Positions 1-8,756 of a stretch of DNA of 64,000 nucleotides are shown piece by piece. The translations under genes were made by a program, and so were the position numbers. The notes beneath the pieces were generated by a model. That model did not search any database and was not told where the DNA came from. It was given only the letters and a program-made list of their open reading frames with translations. Origin of the DNA: Candidatus Poribacteria bacterium (GTDB taxonomy: Bacteria; Abyssobacteria; SURF-5); contig JACRIR010000229.1 of the NCBI GenBank assembly GCA_016215705.1, positions 18,556 to 82,555 of the forward strand, read 5' to 3'. Every line of letters starts with the position of its first letter. Within the stretch, counting starts at the first letter, position 1.

Positions 1-2
1 TG

Positions 3-101
3 TATGACGGCCCGGGCATACGAACGTGCGTGTTCCTGAAAGGCTGTCCGCTACGATGCGCGTGGTGCCACAATCCGGAATCGCAGGACCCCCGTCCGTA
101 A
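3..101 (+). pseudogene. N-terminal radical SAM fragment of a glycyl-radical enzyme activase (cut by window edge)
   Basis: Reading frame 3 from the left edge gives [27 protein letters not shown], the typical start of a pyruvate formate-lyase-activating-enzyme-like protein, with the CxxxCxxC cluster motif (CPLRCAWC). The frame then meets TAA at 99-101 and resumes at once, in the same frame, with the ferredoxin part of the same protein. The true start lies outside the window. Either the gene is broken by one nonsense change or the base is an error. Confidence 0.75.
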
Positions 102-965
102 ATGTCTTACTTTGTCGAACGGTGTGCAGGGTGCGGCCAGTGTGTAGAAGCGTGTCCGAGAAAGGCGCTGCTTTTGTCGGAAGAAGGCGCCAAGAAACCG
201 TCCCGAAACTCTGATTCTGGAGCAATATTGACTGCCGGGGCACGGCGCGCCACACTTCCGCAAGCAATTTCGGGGCAGATTCTGAAACGAGACTTCGAGT
301 TGTGCGCGGTTTGTGGCGAATGCGCAAATGTTTGTCCCAACCAGGCAATGGAAAAAATCGGCAAGTCTCTATCCCCTGATGAGATACTGTCACTCGTCTC
401 CCGCGACAAGGCCTTCTACGAGACATCCGGGGGCGGGCTTACGGTTTCCGGCGGCGAACCCACTTTTCAGCATGCGTTTCTGATGGAAATTCTCAGATTG
501 GGCAGAGAGAGCGGGATACACACGGCCCTCGAAACATGTGGCTGCTTCGGGCAAGAGATTGTGGAAAGTTTGGTAGAATCGGTAGACCTCTTCCTCTATG
601 ACATCAAACATGTTGATGCCGGGAAGCACAGGGAGTTCACGGGCGTCTCGAATGAGAAGATTATGTCGAATTTCTCAAGAATTCTATCCTGCGTGGGAAG
701 CGGGCGGATCATTCCCAGAATACCTGTCATACCCGGATTCAATGACGACGGTGATTCAGTCGATATGGTAATTTCCTTTCTCAAACGAAGCCGCTATTCG
801 GGACCCGTTCACTTGATGCCTTACAATAGAATGGCCAGGACCAAATGGGAGAAGATTGGGAGAGGCGCATCATACAAGGACATGGGCGTGCTGTCCGACG
901 ACGCTATTGAAAGTATTGCCTCTCAATTTGAGCACGCTTCTTTCGAAGCAGTCTGCAATAGCTGA
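102..965 (+). CDS. Glycyl-radical enzyme activating protein, body downstream of an in-frame stop
   Basis: This 287-codon stretch has the rest of a glycyl-radical activase. It carries a first ferredoxin motif CAGCGQCVEACP near residues 8-18, a second CAVCGECANVCP near 66-77, then the SAM-binding SGGEP motif near residue 115 and the remainder of the radical SAM barrel. Such enzymes use SAM and a [4Fe-4S] cluster to install the glycyl radical on a partner enzyme. Here the cluster-binding CxxxCxxC lies upstream of a TAA at 99-101. A protein starting at the ATG at 102 would bind accessory clusters but not the catalytic one, so as written it should be inactive. A linker of about 35 residues separates the two ferredoxin motifs. 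The partner glycyl-radical enzyme is not in the window and may lie to the left. Confidence 0.7.
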   Translation: MSYFVERCAGCGQCVEACPRKALLLSEEGAKKPSRNSDSGAILTAGARRATLPQAISGQILKRDFELCAVCGECANVCPNQAMEKIGKSLSPDEILSLVSRDKAFYETSGGGLTVSGGEPTFQHAFLMEILRLGRESGIHTALETCGCFGQEIVESLVESVDLFLYDIKHVDAGKHREFTGVSNEKIMSNFSRILSCVGSGRIIPRIPVIPGFNDDGDSVDMVISFLKRSRYSGPVHLMPYNRMARTKWEKIGRGASYKDMGVLSDDAIESIASQFEHASFEAVCNS

Positions 966-1031
966 TGCCCCACACGAAGGCGTTCCACCCCTGTTGCTCA
1001 AATGAAATTGCGCTTCATAGTGCTGTCAGGA

Positions 1032-1127
1032 TTGTCATTCTGAGGAGCGAAGCGATGAAGAATCTCTCGTCTCCCTGCAAATTTGCGACCTATAGACAGA
1101 GATTCTTCGCTTCGCTCAGAATGACAA
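1032..1127. repeat. Inverted-repeat element, family A (full length)
   Basis: Two arms of about 30 bases face each other. The right arm contains TTCGCTTCGCTCAGAATGAC and the left arm is its near reverse complement. Together they form an element of roughly 95 bp. A second full copy is at 33115-33208 and half copies are at 2331-2354, 10756-10780 and 60148-60174. No ORF is inside. The rest of 966-1253 shows no gene. Confidence 0.8.
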
Positions 1128-1253
1128 ACGGCTACTACCATTTGGGCAACACGCCGTTCCCATTCGTCTTTCCTTTCTTTCATGCGCCATTGCGGAGGGA
1201 GAGAAACCGGAACATAATATCACCACGTGTTGCAGCGTAACCCCGCAAAACGA

Positions 1254-1282
1254 TTGACTTTGTCAACGGTAAAGTTTATAAT
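1254..1282 (+). promoter_or_regulatory. Sigma-70-type promoter of the gsp operon
   Basis: TTGACT (1254-1259) and TATAAT (1277-1282) are separated by exactly 17 bases, 29 bases before the earliest gspC start. It is the only strong promoter seen before the run of gsp genes. Confidence 0.75.
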
Positions 1283-1310
1283 AAGATGTTAAATATCCAT
1301 TGAGTTTGAG

Positions 1311-2270
1311 GTGTGCCATTTGACAGTAAGAACTCAACATATGAGAGCCGGCTTTTGGGCGATTGATCTTGCCCTGACCGCCGTTACCGTCTTCTTCCTG
1401 GTGAAGGTCGGCGGTCACCTGTTCTTCCGCACGTCCGCGACTCCGCCCCCGCCACTTCATACTGTGGCTCCAAAACCTGTTGATATCCCGGCGGAAGTCA
1501 GACCGCCTGATCAGTATGCCTCCCTGAAAAAGAGCAATTTGTTCGGCGCGCTGTCTTCAGCCAATGTTGACGCTCAGAAGGCAGCGGAAGAGAAGCTGGC
1601 CGAGACTGTTGACCTGGAGTTGTTGGGTAGTGTCGCAGGCGGTGACCCGGGTTCCAGTTTCGCAATCATTCGAGACAAGAGGAGCCGTTCCGAAGGCACA
1701 TACGGAATCGGCGATTTCATTGCCAATAGCGCGAGGGTAGAGGAGATACGTGAAAACGAGGTTGTCGTTTCCCGAGGGGGGCGACGCGAGATAGTTGCAA
1801 TGTCGTTCACTGACGAAAATGCGCCTGGCGAAGCCATGTTCGCCCGGGAAATGGGTTTCCCCCGACCGAATGCTGCCCGGTTTCAGCCGGGATTCCAGCA
1901 GGGCCAGCCTTCCGGAGTCACGGACGTGGCGATTCGGGTCGTAAATGAAAACCTGCGTTACGTCAATAGAGAGAAGCTGAAGCAGGAAGCCAAGGGCAGT
2001 GTGGGCCAGCTTTTGGGGCAACTCAGCACTGCCCCCAATACAGTGGACAACAAACCGAATGGCATTAGGGTCAACGGGCTTGGGTCCGACCCTCTTGTCG
2101 GTCAATCCGGCCTGCAACCCGGCGATGTCGTAAAGAGCGTCAACGGAATTCGAGTCAACTCTTTGGATGAGGCGCTTGGTCTCGGGGAACGCCTCCAGAA
2201 TTCTCCGGAGATACGTGTAGTCATCGAGCGCAACGGCCGACATAGAACGCTTGTCTATAAGTTAAGGTAG
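1311..2270 (+). CDS. gspC: Type II secretion system protein GspC (PDZ-type)
   Basis: Inner-membrane component that links the cytoplasmic-membrane platform to the secretin. The 319-residue protein has one N-terminal membrane segment (about residues 14-32, AIDLALTAVTVFFLVKVGG). It is followed by a proline-rich linker, a GspC homology region (SNLFGAL... DLELLGSVAGG... SFAIIRDK) and a C-terminal PDZ domain (GLGSDPLVGQSGLQPGDVVKSVNG). GTG 1311, TTG 1320 and ATG 1341 are all possible starts. GAGG at 1308-1311 suits TTG 1320 best. First gene of the gsp operon, 25-50 bases after a consensus promoter. Its 3' end is partly duplicated downstream at 2361-2400. Confidence 0.88.
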   Translation: MCHLTVRTQHMRAGFWAIDLALTAVTVFFLVKVGGHLFFRTSATPPPPLHTVAPKPVDIPAEVRPPDQYASLKKSNLFGALSSANVDAQKAAEEKLAETVDLELLGSVAGGDPGSSFAIIRDKRSRSEGTYGIGDFIANSARVEEIRENEVVVSRGGRREIVAMSFTDENAPGEAMFAREMGFPRPNAARFQPGFQQGQPSGVTDVAIRVVNENLRYVNREKLKQEAKGSVGQLLGQLSTAPNTVDNKPNGIRVNGLGSDPLVGQSGLQPGDVVKSVNGIRVNSLDEALGLGERLQNSPEIRVVIERNGRHRTLVYKLR

Positions 2271-2400
2271 TGAGAAGGTTGGTTCATGGTTTAGGGTTCA
2301 TGGTTTGTGGTTAAGAGAGACCAAAGAGGGCTTCTTCGCTTCGCTCGGAATGACGGTGAAGCCGACAGAGGACGCTTGTTCATAAGTTGAGGTAATGAGA
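2236..2400 (+). repeat. 40-bp direct repeat of the gspC 3' end flanking a family A half element
   Basis: Bases 2236-2275 (end of gspC, including its stop) recur with about six or seven differences at 2361-2400. Between the copies lie GGTTCATGG-type short repeats and a family A half element (2331-2354). The same arrangement is seen at the end of gspJ (10714-10829). Confidence 0.75.
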
Positions 2401-2448
2401 GTAGCAGGTTGTGTCATCAGCGGTGTAGGAGACGGGAGAACCTATCGG

Positions 2449-4842
2449 ATGGGCGCCAAACGTTTTCTGAAAACAGTGATGACGGTTCTGGTTTTGGTCC
2501 TGAGTTTAGGGGGCGTTGCTCTGGCTGAGGAGAAGGAGCCGCAGCAGTCGGCTTCAGAGCAGAAGGAATCTCCACAGGCCGGCAATCAGGAAGGGAATGA
2601 GCAAGCGGGAGAGGGCGAGCTGAAATTCCCGGATTTTCCGGATTCCGAAGAGATGCCGCCTGAGTGGCCACAGGCGGAGCGGCCTCAACCGCAGGCACAA
2701 CCGCCTACTCCGCAAGCGCCGAGTCCGGGGGCTGTTCAGCAGCCGGTTACACCACAAGTTCCAGGCCAGCCCGCCGTGCCGTTTCGGCCTTCGCCATTGC
2801 AGGCCACGCCCCATCGGCCGACGCCGGGGCGTCCCATCAATCTGGAAGCAAATAACGAGATATCCATTAATTTCGACAATGCTCCTGTACTCGAGGTTCT
2901 TGACGTCATGAGCCGGTTGACCGGCAAGAACTTTGTAATCGATCCCGCAGTGAAAGGAACGGTTACCGTCATAGCTCCGAAGAAAGTTCCAAAGGCGGAA
3001 GCCTATGATGTCTTTCAGTCCATTCTCGAGTTGAACGGATTCTCTCTCGTGCCGATGGGCACAATCACTAAGGTAGTGCCAAGCCGGACTGCTACGCAAA
3101 AGAGCATTCCGGTAAGCGTCGGTCGTGAATCGGCCGAGATTCAAGAAGGGGATCAGATTGTAACCCAGTTGATACCGATTAAGTACACCGATGCCCAGGC
3201 GATTGTCACGGTTCTTACGCCCCTTATTTCGCGCGATGCGAGTATGGCGGCATATGCGAACACAAACATGATCGTGTTGACCGACACGATGTCCAACATA
3301 AAGCGACTTCTCAAGATAATCGAAGAGATAGACGTGCCCGGTTTCGAGCAAGTCATCACCATAATTCCGCTCGTTAACGCTCAGGCGGATACGCTGGCGC
3401 AGGAAATATTGCAGGCGCTGGAGCCGGGGGCTCCCGGCATGGCCGTCACAACGGCGGCGCGCACGCGCCGTGCAGTGGCGCCTGCCCAGCCTGTGATGGC
3501 GGGCACAGCTTCCACGCAGATAAAGATCATCCCCGATGCGCGCACGAATTCGCTAGTTGTGGTGGCGAATGAACTTGACACCGAACAAGTGCGTTTCCTG
3601 GCGACCGAGCTTGACAAGACGACTCCCATCGAGGCAAACAATATCCATGTCTACAGGCTCGAGAATGCGCTTGCAGAAGACGTCGCCAAAGTCTTGACGA
3701 ACCTTGCGGCAACCACTGCCCCTGCCGGACAACCGGGCTCGGCGGCAGTGGCGGCGGCCGCTTCGGGAGTGCGCACCTTCTATAAAGAGGTCTCAATCGT
3801 TCCCGACAAAACAACAAACTCTCTTATTATCACTGCGACACCGCAAGACTATATTGTCATAAAGGAGGTTATTGACCAACTCGACGTGATGCGGCCACAG
3901 GTGCTGGTTGAGACGTTGATAGCGGAGGTGAGTTTGAGCCTTACGCGGAATCTCGGCATACAGTGGCTTGCCGCAAATCCCAACGGCCAGGACCATGGTT
4001 TTGCCGGTGTGAATCAAGACACAAGGGACTCGGCATCGCTTGCTGAGAGCTTGGCTGCCGCTCTGGCCTCGGGCAGCACTGTCACCGTGCCAGCCATACC
4101 CGGCGGCCTGTCCGTAGGATATTTTCTTACAGATGATGACCTCTTGAAGGCGTTTATTGAACTCAATGCAGACGAAAGCAATAACGACATCAATGTTTTG
4201 TCGGCCCCGCACGTGCTCACGCTCGACAACCAGAAAGCGACCATCAATATTTCCGACAATGTGCCGTTCATAACGTCGAGGCTCACAGACAACACGGGAA
4301 CAACGACCACTCTTGCACAGAGCGAGACATTCGAATTTCGGGACGTCGGTATTATTCTGGAGATTACCCCTCACATAAGTCCGGATCGCATGGTGCGGCT
4401 CGAACTTGTGCAAAAGGTGAACGATGTGGCCACCGTCGACGCCGGTGGGACGACAGGCACAGTGCTTTCCGAAAGGAAACGCGAAGCCCAAACGACTGTG
4501 GTTGTTAAGGACCGCCACACGCTTGTCCTCGGCGGGCTCATGAAGGACAGCGACACCGACAACGTCAGCAAAGTCCCGTTTCTGGGTGACATTCCGGTGC
4601 TTGGCTGGGCGTTCAAGAACAACCACAGAGATCGGACCAAAACAAACCTGCTCATCTTCATAACCCCGAGTATCGTCGCGAACGTGGCCGAGGCCGGCGA
4701 ATTGACCACCCGAAAGAGGGGCGAATCAGGTGAGCGACTTCAGGAGCGGATAGGGCAGTCACCAACCATTCAAACAAACGATTCAAACAATGGCAACTCT
4801 TCGACGGGTGGTAGCCAGCCTCAAGAAGTTGGGCCAAAGTGA
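2449..4842 (+). CDS. gspD: Type II secretion system secretin GspD
   Basis: Outer-membrane multimeric channel of the T2SS. The protein (797 residues from ATG 2449) begins with a basic stretch and a hydrophobic signal peptide (MTVLVLVLSLGGVALA). A long Pro/Gln/Glu-rich linker follows, then the N0 domain (NISFDNAP-like start, SRLTGKNFVIDPAVKGTVTV), N1-N3 domains and the secretin core (VLVETLIAEV... INVLSAPHVLTLDNQKATI... DVGIILEITPHIS). The ORF is open back to 2395, but the signal peptide begins at the 2449 methionine, which has GGGAG 12 bases upstream. The proline-rich N-terminal linker of about 100 residues is longer than usual. The C-terminal tail is Ser/Asn-rich. No lipoprotein pilotin gene is seen nearby. 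Confidence 0.93.
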   Translation: MGAKRFLKTVMTVLVLVLSLGGVALAEEKEPQQSASEQKESPQAGNQEGNEQAGEGELKFPDFPDSEEMPPEWPQAERPQPQAQPPTPQAPSPGAVQQPVTPQVPGQPAVPFRPSPLQATPHRPTPGRPINLEANNEISINFDNAPVLEVLDVMSRLTGKNFVIDPAVKGTVTVIAPKKVPKAEAYDVFQSILELNGFSLVPMGTITKVVPSRTATQKSIPVSVGRESAEIQEGDQIVTQLIPIKYTDAQAIVTVLTPLISRDASMAAYANTNMIVLTDTMSNIKRLLKIIEEIDVPGFEQVITIIPLVNAQADTLAQEILQALEPGAPGMAVTTAARTRRAVAPAQPVMAGTASTQIKIIPDARTNSLVVVANELDTEQVRFLATELDKTTPIEANNIHVYRLENALAEDVAKVLTNLAATTAPAGQPGSAAVAAAASGVRTFYKEVSIVPDKTTNSLIITATPQDYIVIKEVIDQLDVMRPQVLVETLIAEVSLSLTRNLGIQWLAANPNGQDHGFAGVNQDTRDSASLAESLAAALASGSTVTVPAIPGGLSVGYFLTDDDLLKAFIELNADESNNDINVLSAPHVLTLDNQKATINISDNVPFITSRLTDNTGTTTTLAQSETFEFRDVGIILEITPHISPDRMVRLELVQKVNDVATVDAGGTTGTVLSERKREAQTTVVVKDRHTLVLGGLMKDSDTDNVSKVPFLGDIPVLGWAFKNNHRDRTKTNLLIFITPSIVANVAEAGELTTRKRGESGERLQERIGQSPTIQTNDSNNGNSSTGGSQPQEVGPK

Positions 4843-4861
4843 TAGGGAAAAAGCGGAAGGG

Positions 4862-4909
4862 AAATCCCCCTCTTTCCCCCCTTTGCTAAAGGGGGATGAG
4901 GGGGGATTT
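4862..4909. repeat. G/C-run palindrome, family D
   Basis: AAATCCCCC and GGGGGATTT form outer arms around CCCCCCTTTGCTAAAGGGGG. It lies between gspD and gspE. Related sequence occurs as a tandem array inside gspJ (9747-9851) and, degenerate, at 20045-20085. Confidence 0.7.
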
Positions 4910-5012
4910 GAGAAATGGGCGTATGGACGCGATTCATCGCTCCCGTCGGAGCAGGAACAAGAGAATTGTGCGAATTCATTCTCACAGGATTTGAGGTGTT
5001 TTTTCGCATTGC

Positions 5013-5034
5013 GCGTGCGAATGAATTCGCACGC
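5013..5034. repeat. Palindrome with GCGAATGAATTCGC core, family E
   Basis: Perfect 10-base arms around GA. Related but partial cores occur at about 4966-4986 and 34719-34736. The whole 4843-5113 gap contains only such repeats and no gene. Confidence 0.6.
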
Positions 5035-5113
5035 ACAGTATCCGATAAAACAAGAATAGCAATCAAAGTGATAGAACGAAGATAGCAACTGCAGCACCAA
5101 GAGCGAAACGAAG

Positions 5114-6829
5114 ATGGCAACTACAGCGGTAAAAGCGATTGGAAGTTTTCTAATACAGAACAAGTATTTGTCGCGTGAGCAGCTCGAGGAAATCTTGCAG
5201 GCTCAAAGCGAGAAGGGGCTGAGTTTTCTTGATGCTGCGAAAGAGAGCGGGCACATTTCTGAAGCCCAGTATCTGCGCGCCGTCGGCGAGTTCCTTGATA
5301 TCCCATTCCGGCCGACGATAGATATTCAGGCGAATCCCGGCATACTCTCGAAGGTCCCCCTCTCGTTTATCAAAGAAAACCGGCTTGTCCCGATTTGCGA
5401 AGAAGACGGTAGTTGCCTGGTCGCAGTTCATGACCCTTTCAATCTGGGGCCGGTAGACGACCTGAAACTATTGCTGGGAATGCCCCTTTCGGTGATCATT
5501 TGTCCGCTCGAGGAAATCGAGCGAGTCACATCGCACTATTTTGATGTTCAGAACCACTCGGCGGCGCAGGTCATAATGGACATGGAAGAGACCGAGATGG
5601 GAGTTCTTTCGGCCGAACCGTCGGAAGAAAGGCGCGACCTTCTCGACCTCGCGAACGAGGCGCCCATCATCAAGCTGGTGAACGTCACCATTTCCCAGGC
5701 TGTCAAGGAGCGAGCGAGCGATATTCATATCGAGCCTTATGAGAAAGAGCTGCGGGTGCGCTACCGGATCGACGGCGTGCTCTACCAGGTTTTGACGCCA
5801 CCACGCTCGTATCATGCGTCGATTGTCTCCCGTATCAAGATAATGGCTAATCTCAACATAGCCGAGCGGCGGCTGCCACAAGACGGCCGCATAAAGATCA
5901 TGCTCACCGGCCGCGAGATAGACATCCGCGTATCAATCGTGCCGACGGCCTTCGGCGAAAGAGTCGTGATGAGGCTGCTCGATAAGGGGAGTTTCCTCCT
6001 TTCGCTCGAGGAGTTGGGGCTCAGCACCGAGAACCTGGTTCAGTTTGTGCGTCTACTGGATTATTCACACGGGATTGTCTTGATGACGGGGCCAACAGGC
6101 AGCGGCAAGACGACCACCCAATATGCCGCGCTCAACCGGTTGAACTCGATGGAAAAAAACATTATCACCATCGAGGACCCGATCGAATACATGATGGACG
6201 GCATAGCCCAGATACAGGTGAAGCCCAAGATCAATCTCACTTTCGCCAATGGACTTCGTTCCATCCTCCGGCAGGACCCGGACATAATCCTCGTAGGAGA
6301 AATCCGTGACGTCGAGACCGCCGAAATGGCCATTCAGGCATCACTCACCGGCCACCTCGTTTTCAGCACCCTCCATACGAACGACGCTTCGGGCGCGGTC
6401 ACGCGTCTCCTCAACATGGGGATAGAGCCGTTCCTTGTCTCGTCCTCGGTAGTCGCCGTGCTGGCACAGCGCCTTGTCCGCACAATCTGCCCGAACTGCA
6501 AGAGTTCCTTTGTGCCTGACGATCTTGAGTTGAGAAACATAGGGATCGAGAGGGACCGGCTGCAGGGTGGAGTGCTGTGGCGCGGCACCGGCTGCGCCAA
6601 CTGCGTGGGCAGGGGATTCCGCGGTCGCACCGGCATCTTCGAGCTTCTTCTCGTCCGCGACAACATTCAGGGTTTGGTATTGAGCAATGTGGACTCGAAC
6701 ACGATAAAACGGGAAGCGATCACGAAGAATGAGATGATAACGCTTCGCGAGGACGGGGTCAAGAAGGCGATCTCCGGCGCCACGACGATTGAAGAGGTTT
6801 TGCGCGTGACGCGGGAGGACATCGTCTGA
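5114..6829 (+). CDS. gspE: Type II secretion ATPase GspE (first of three GspE/PilB-type ATPases)
   Basis: Cytoplasmic hexameric ATPase that drives pseudopilus assembly. The 571-residue protein has an N-terminal MshEN/T2SSE_N domain (about 1-150), then the ATPase core. The core carries Walker A GPTGSGKTTT near residue 326, Asp box TIEDPIEY, Walker B ILVGEIRD, His box LTGHLVFSTLHTND and a zinc-binding four-Cys element (CPNCKSSF... CANCVGRG). All key residues are present and the length is normal. It lies between gspD and gspF, the usual order, which marks it as the true operon GspE. Two homologues follow at 14042 and 15980. The ribosome-binding site before ATG 5114 is weak. Confidence 0.92.
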   Translation: MATTAVKAIGSFLIQNKYLSREQLEEILQAQSEKGLSFLDAAKESGHISEAQYLRAVGEFLDIPFRPTIDIQANPGILSKVPLSFIKENRLVPICEEDGSCLVAVHDPFNLGPVDDLKLLLGMPLSVIICPLEEIERVTSHYFDVQNHSAAQVIMDMEETEMGVLSAEPSEERRDLLDLANEAPIIKLVNVTISQAVKERASDIHIEPYEKELRVRYRIDGVLYQVLTPPRSYHASIVSRIKIMANLNIAERRLPQDGRIKIMLTGREIDIRVSIVPTAFGERVVMRLLDKGSFLLSLEELGLSTENLVQFVRLLDYSHGIVLMTGPTGSGKTTTQYAALNRLNSMEKNIITIEDPIEYMMDGIAQIQVKPKINLTFANGLRSILRQDPDIILVGEIRDVETAEMAIQASLTGHLVFSTLHTNDASGAVTRLLNMGIEPFLVSSSVVAVLAQRLVRTICPNCKSSFVPDDLELRNIGIERDRLQGGVLWRGTGCANCVGRGFRGRTGIFELLLVRDNIQGLVLSNVDSNTIKREAITKNEMITLREDGVKKAISGATTIEEVLRVTREDIV

Positions 6830-6860
6830 GGCCGCACTGAGTCATTCCTGCGCAGATGGG

Positions 6861-6905
6861 CGCTTAGTGGGGGATACCATGTCGCGTGATGTCCCCGAAT
6901 AAGCG
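6861..6905. repeat. GGGGACAC palindrome, family B (degenerate copy)
   Basis: CGCTTA and TAAGCG form the outer arms, and the inner arms GGGGGATACCATG and GTGATGTCCCC are imperfect. It lies between gspE and gspF and could act as a transcript hairpin. Better copies are at 15841, 19297, 25104 and 33795. Confidence 0.7.
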
Positions 6906-7063
6906 CGGCTTTCTTATGAGGTCGCGGGATGACTAAGTGACCGCTGCATTCCATCGAGATTGCCTCGGACGGGCCAGTGGTCGTTCGTTCTCAAGGAATG
7001 TGTTCCGAGAGTCGCTACGGAAACTCGGGAAATCAAGCGTAAGCAATACAGAGAACATGCGCG

Positions 7064-8284
7064 ATGCCGGTATTTGAATACGTTGCCATCAACAATGCGA
7101 GCAAACAGATAAGGGGCGTCCTAGACGCAGACAGCCCTCAGATCGCTCGCGCCAAACTTCGCGAGATGGGGCTCTTGCCCGTGCATGTGGGCGAGACAAG
7201 AGAGACTGCAAAGCCCACCCGCGAAATCAGTCTGTCCGACGTTTTCTCCAGGCCGAAGACGGTCGATATCGCCATGTTCACGCGTCAGCTCGCCGTGCTT
7301 TTGCAAGCTGGAATGCCGCTTGTGGATGCGCTGAATGCGGTGCTCGAACAGGTGGAAAACAAGAGATTGACCAAAGTCGTGTACCGGGTAAAGGAAAGCA
7401 TAAGCGAGGGAGCTGCGCTCTCGGTCTCGCTCGCTCAGCACTCCCGCCATTTCCCCCGGCTATACGTGAACATGGTGAAGGCCGGCGAGTCGTCAGGGGC
7501 CCTCGAGGTCGTTCTTTTCAGGCTTGCCGACTATATGGAGAAACAGCTTGCGCTCAGGCGCCGTGTCACTTCGGCTCTTCTGTATCCGTGCCTTATGACG
7601 ACGGTGGGTTTCGGAGTAGTCGTTTTTCTTCTGACCTATGTGATTCCGACGATCACGAAAATCTTCATGCAACTCAACCGGGCGCTTCCGGCGCCGACCA
7701 TAGCGCTGATCAAGGTCTCCGGCTTCTTGCGGGGATACTGGTGGCTGATGTTCGGGCTTGCGGCCATCCTCGTTCTGGCGCTGAGCCGCTACCTGAAAAC
7801 GGAGATCGGGGGAACCGCATGGGACGGTCTCAAGCTTCGGCTTCCGATCTTCGGGAAACTGAATCGCAAACTAGCCGCCGCGCGGTTTTCCCGAACGTTG
7901 GGGACGCTTGCGCAGAGCGGCGTCAACCTGATGGACTCGTTGGAGATCGTCAAGAACATAGTCAACAATCGAATCATCGCGCGCTCGATCGACGAAGCGC
8001 AAGAAAACGTGCGCAAAGGAGAAGACCTCGCCGGTTCCTTGCAGAGGGGCAGAGTGTTTCCCCCTGTGGTGACCCATATGGTGGCGCTTGGCGAGCGCAG
8101 CGGCCAGCTTGATGAGATGTTGCTGAGAGTGGCCGATACGCTTGATGATGAGGTGGACACAACCCTCTCGGGTCTTGTGTCGCTGCTCGAACCGACTATG
8201 ATAGTTGCAATGGCGGCGGTGGTGGGCTTTATCGTGCTTGCAGTGCTGCTGCCGATATTCGACATAAACCAGATGGTTCATTAG
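7064..8284 (+). CDS. gspF: Type II secretion inner-membrane platform protein GspF
   Basis: Polytopic platform protein that couples the GspE ATPase to pseudopilin assembly. At 406 residues it has the usual length and plan. A short N-terminal cytoplasmic segment (MPVFEYVAI) leads into the first T2SSF helical domain (about 70-195), two central membrane helices (LYPCLMTTVGFGVVVFLLTYVIP and WWLMFGLAAILVLALSRYL), the second T2SSF domain and a C-terminal membrane helix (MIVAMAAVVGFIVLAVLLPIF). It is the only GspF-type gene in the window although there are three GspE-type ATPases. Followed 15 bases later by gspG. Confidence 0.93.
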   Translation: MPVFEYVAINNASKQIRGVLDADSPQIARAKLREMGLLPVHVGETRETAKPTREISLSDVFSRPKTVDIAMFTRQLAVLLQAGMPLVDALNAVLEQVENKRLTKVVYRVKESISEGAALSVSLAQHSRHFPRLYVNMVKAGESSGALEVVLFRLADYMEKQLALRRRVTSALLYPCLMTTVGFGVVVFLLTYVIPTITKIFMQLNRALPAPTIALIKVSGFLRGYWWLMFGLAAILVLALSRYLKTEIGGTAWDGLKLRLPIFGKLNRKLAAARFSRTLGTLAQSGVNLMDSLEIVKNIVNNRIIARSIDEAQENVRKGEDLAGSLQRGRVFPPVVTHMVALGERSGQLDEMLLRVADTLDDEVDTTLSGLVSLLEPTMIVAMAAVVGFIVLAVLLPIFDINQMVH

Positions 8285-8299
8285 AGGAGACCAGAGTCA

Positions 8300-8752
8300 A
8301 TGGATGAGACGCCGAGACGAAACTCACGAAGCGGCTTCACGCTTATAGAGTTGATGGTGGTCATAGTTATCATCGGCATTCTCGCAGCCTACGTCGCGCC
8401 CAAATTCATAAAGAGGACCGAGGACGCAAAGATCAACGCTACAAAAGCGCAGATAAGAAGCTTCGAGACCGGATTGAAGCTGTTCAGGCTCGACAACGGG
8501 TTCTATCCGTCCACTGAACAGGGATTGCAGTCCCTGGTGACCGCGCCCACGTCCGGCACGATTCCACAGAGCTACAAGCAGGGAGGATATCTTGAAAGCG
8601 CCGAAGTGCCTACCGATCCGTGGGGTCGAGCTTACATATACACCTCTCCCGGCCCGCAAGGATTCGACTATGAGATAAAGTCGCTGGGCGCTGACGGACT
8701 CGAGGGCGGCGAAGAAGAGAACGCAGACATCGAGAGTTGGAAGATACAATAG
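8300..8752 (+). CDS. gspG: Major pseudopilin GspG
   Basis: Main subunit of the T2SS pseudopilus. The 150-residue prepilin has a short basic leader, the prepilin peptidase site G|FTLIE at about residues 12-13 and a hydrophobic alpha-1 helix (FTLIELMVVIVIIGILAAYVAP). The conserved GspG C-terminal region is present (GFYPSTEQGLQSLV, PTDPWGRAYIYTSPG), with acidic residues near the end that form the calcium site in the family. ATG 8300 follows GAGGAGA with good spacing. The prepilin peptidase that would cleave it is not in this window. Confidence 0.94.
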   Translation: MDETPRRNSRSGFTLIELMVVIVIIGILAAYVAPKFIKRTEDAKINATKAQIRSFETGLKLFRLDNGFYPSTEQGLQSLVTAPTSGTIPQSYKQGGYLESAEVPTDPWGRAYIYTSPGPQGFDYEIKSLGADGLEGGEEENADIESWKIQ

Positions 8753-8756
8753 AATC

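Noticed and set aside
99..101. Recoding of the activase stop as selenocysteine or pyrrolysine
   Set aside because: The codon is TAA, while those systems use TGA and TAG. No cysteine-equivalent position is expected here.
1032..1127. IS element
   Set aside because: Inverted arms of about 30 bases but less than 100 bases in total, with no transposase ORF and no clear target duplication at this copy.
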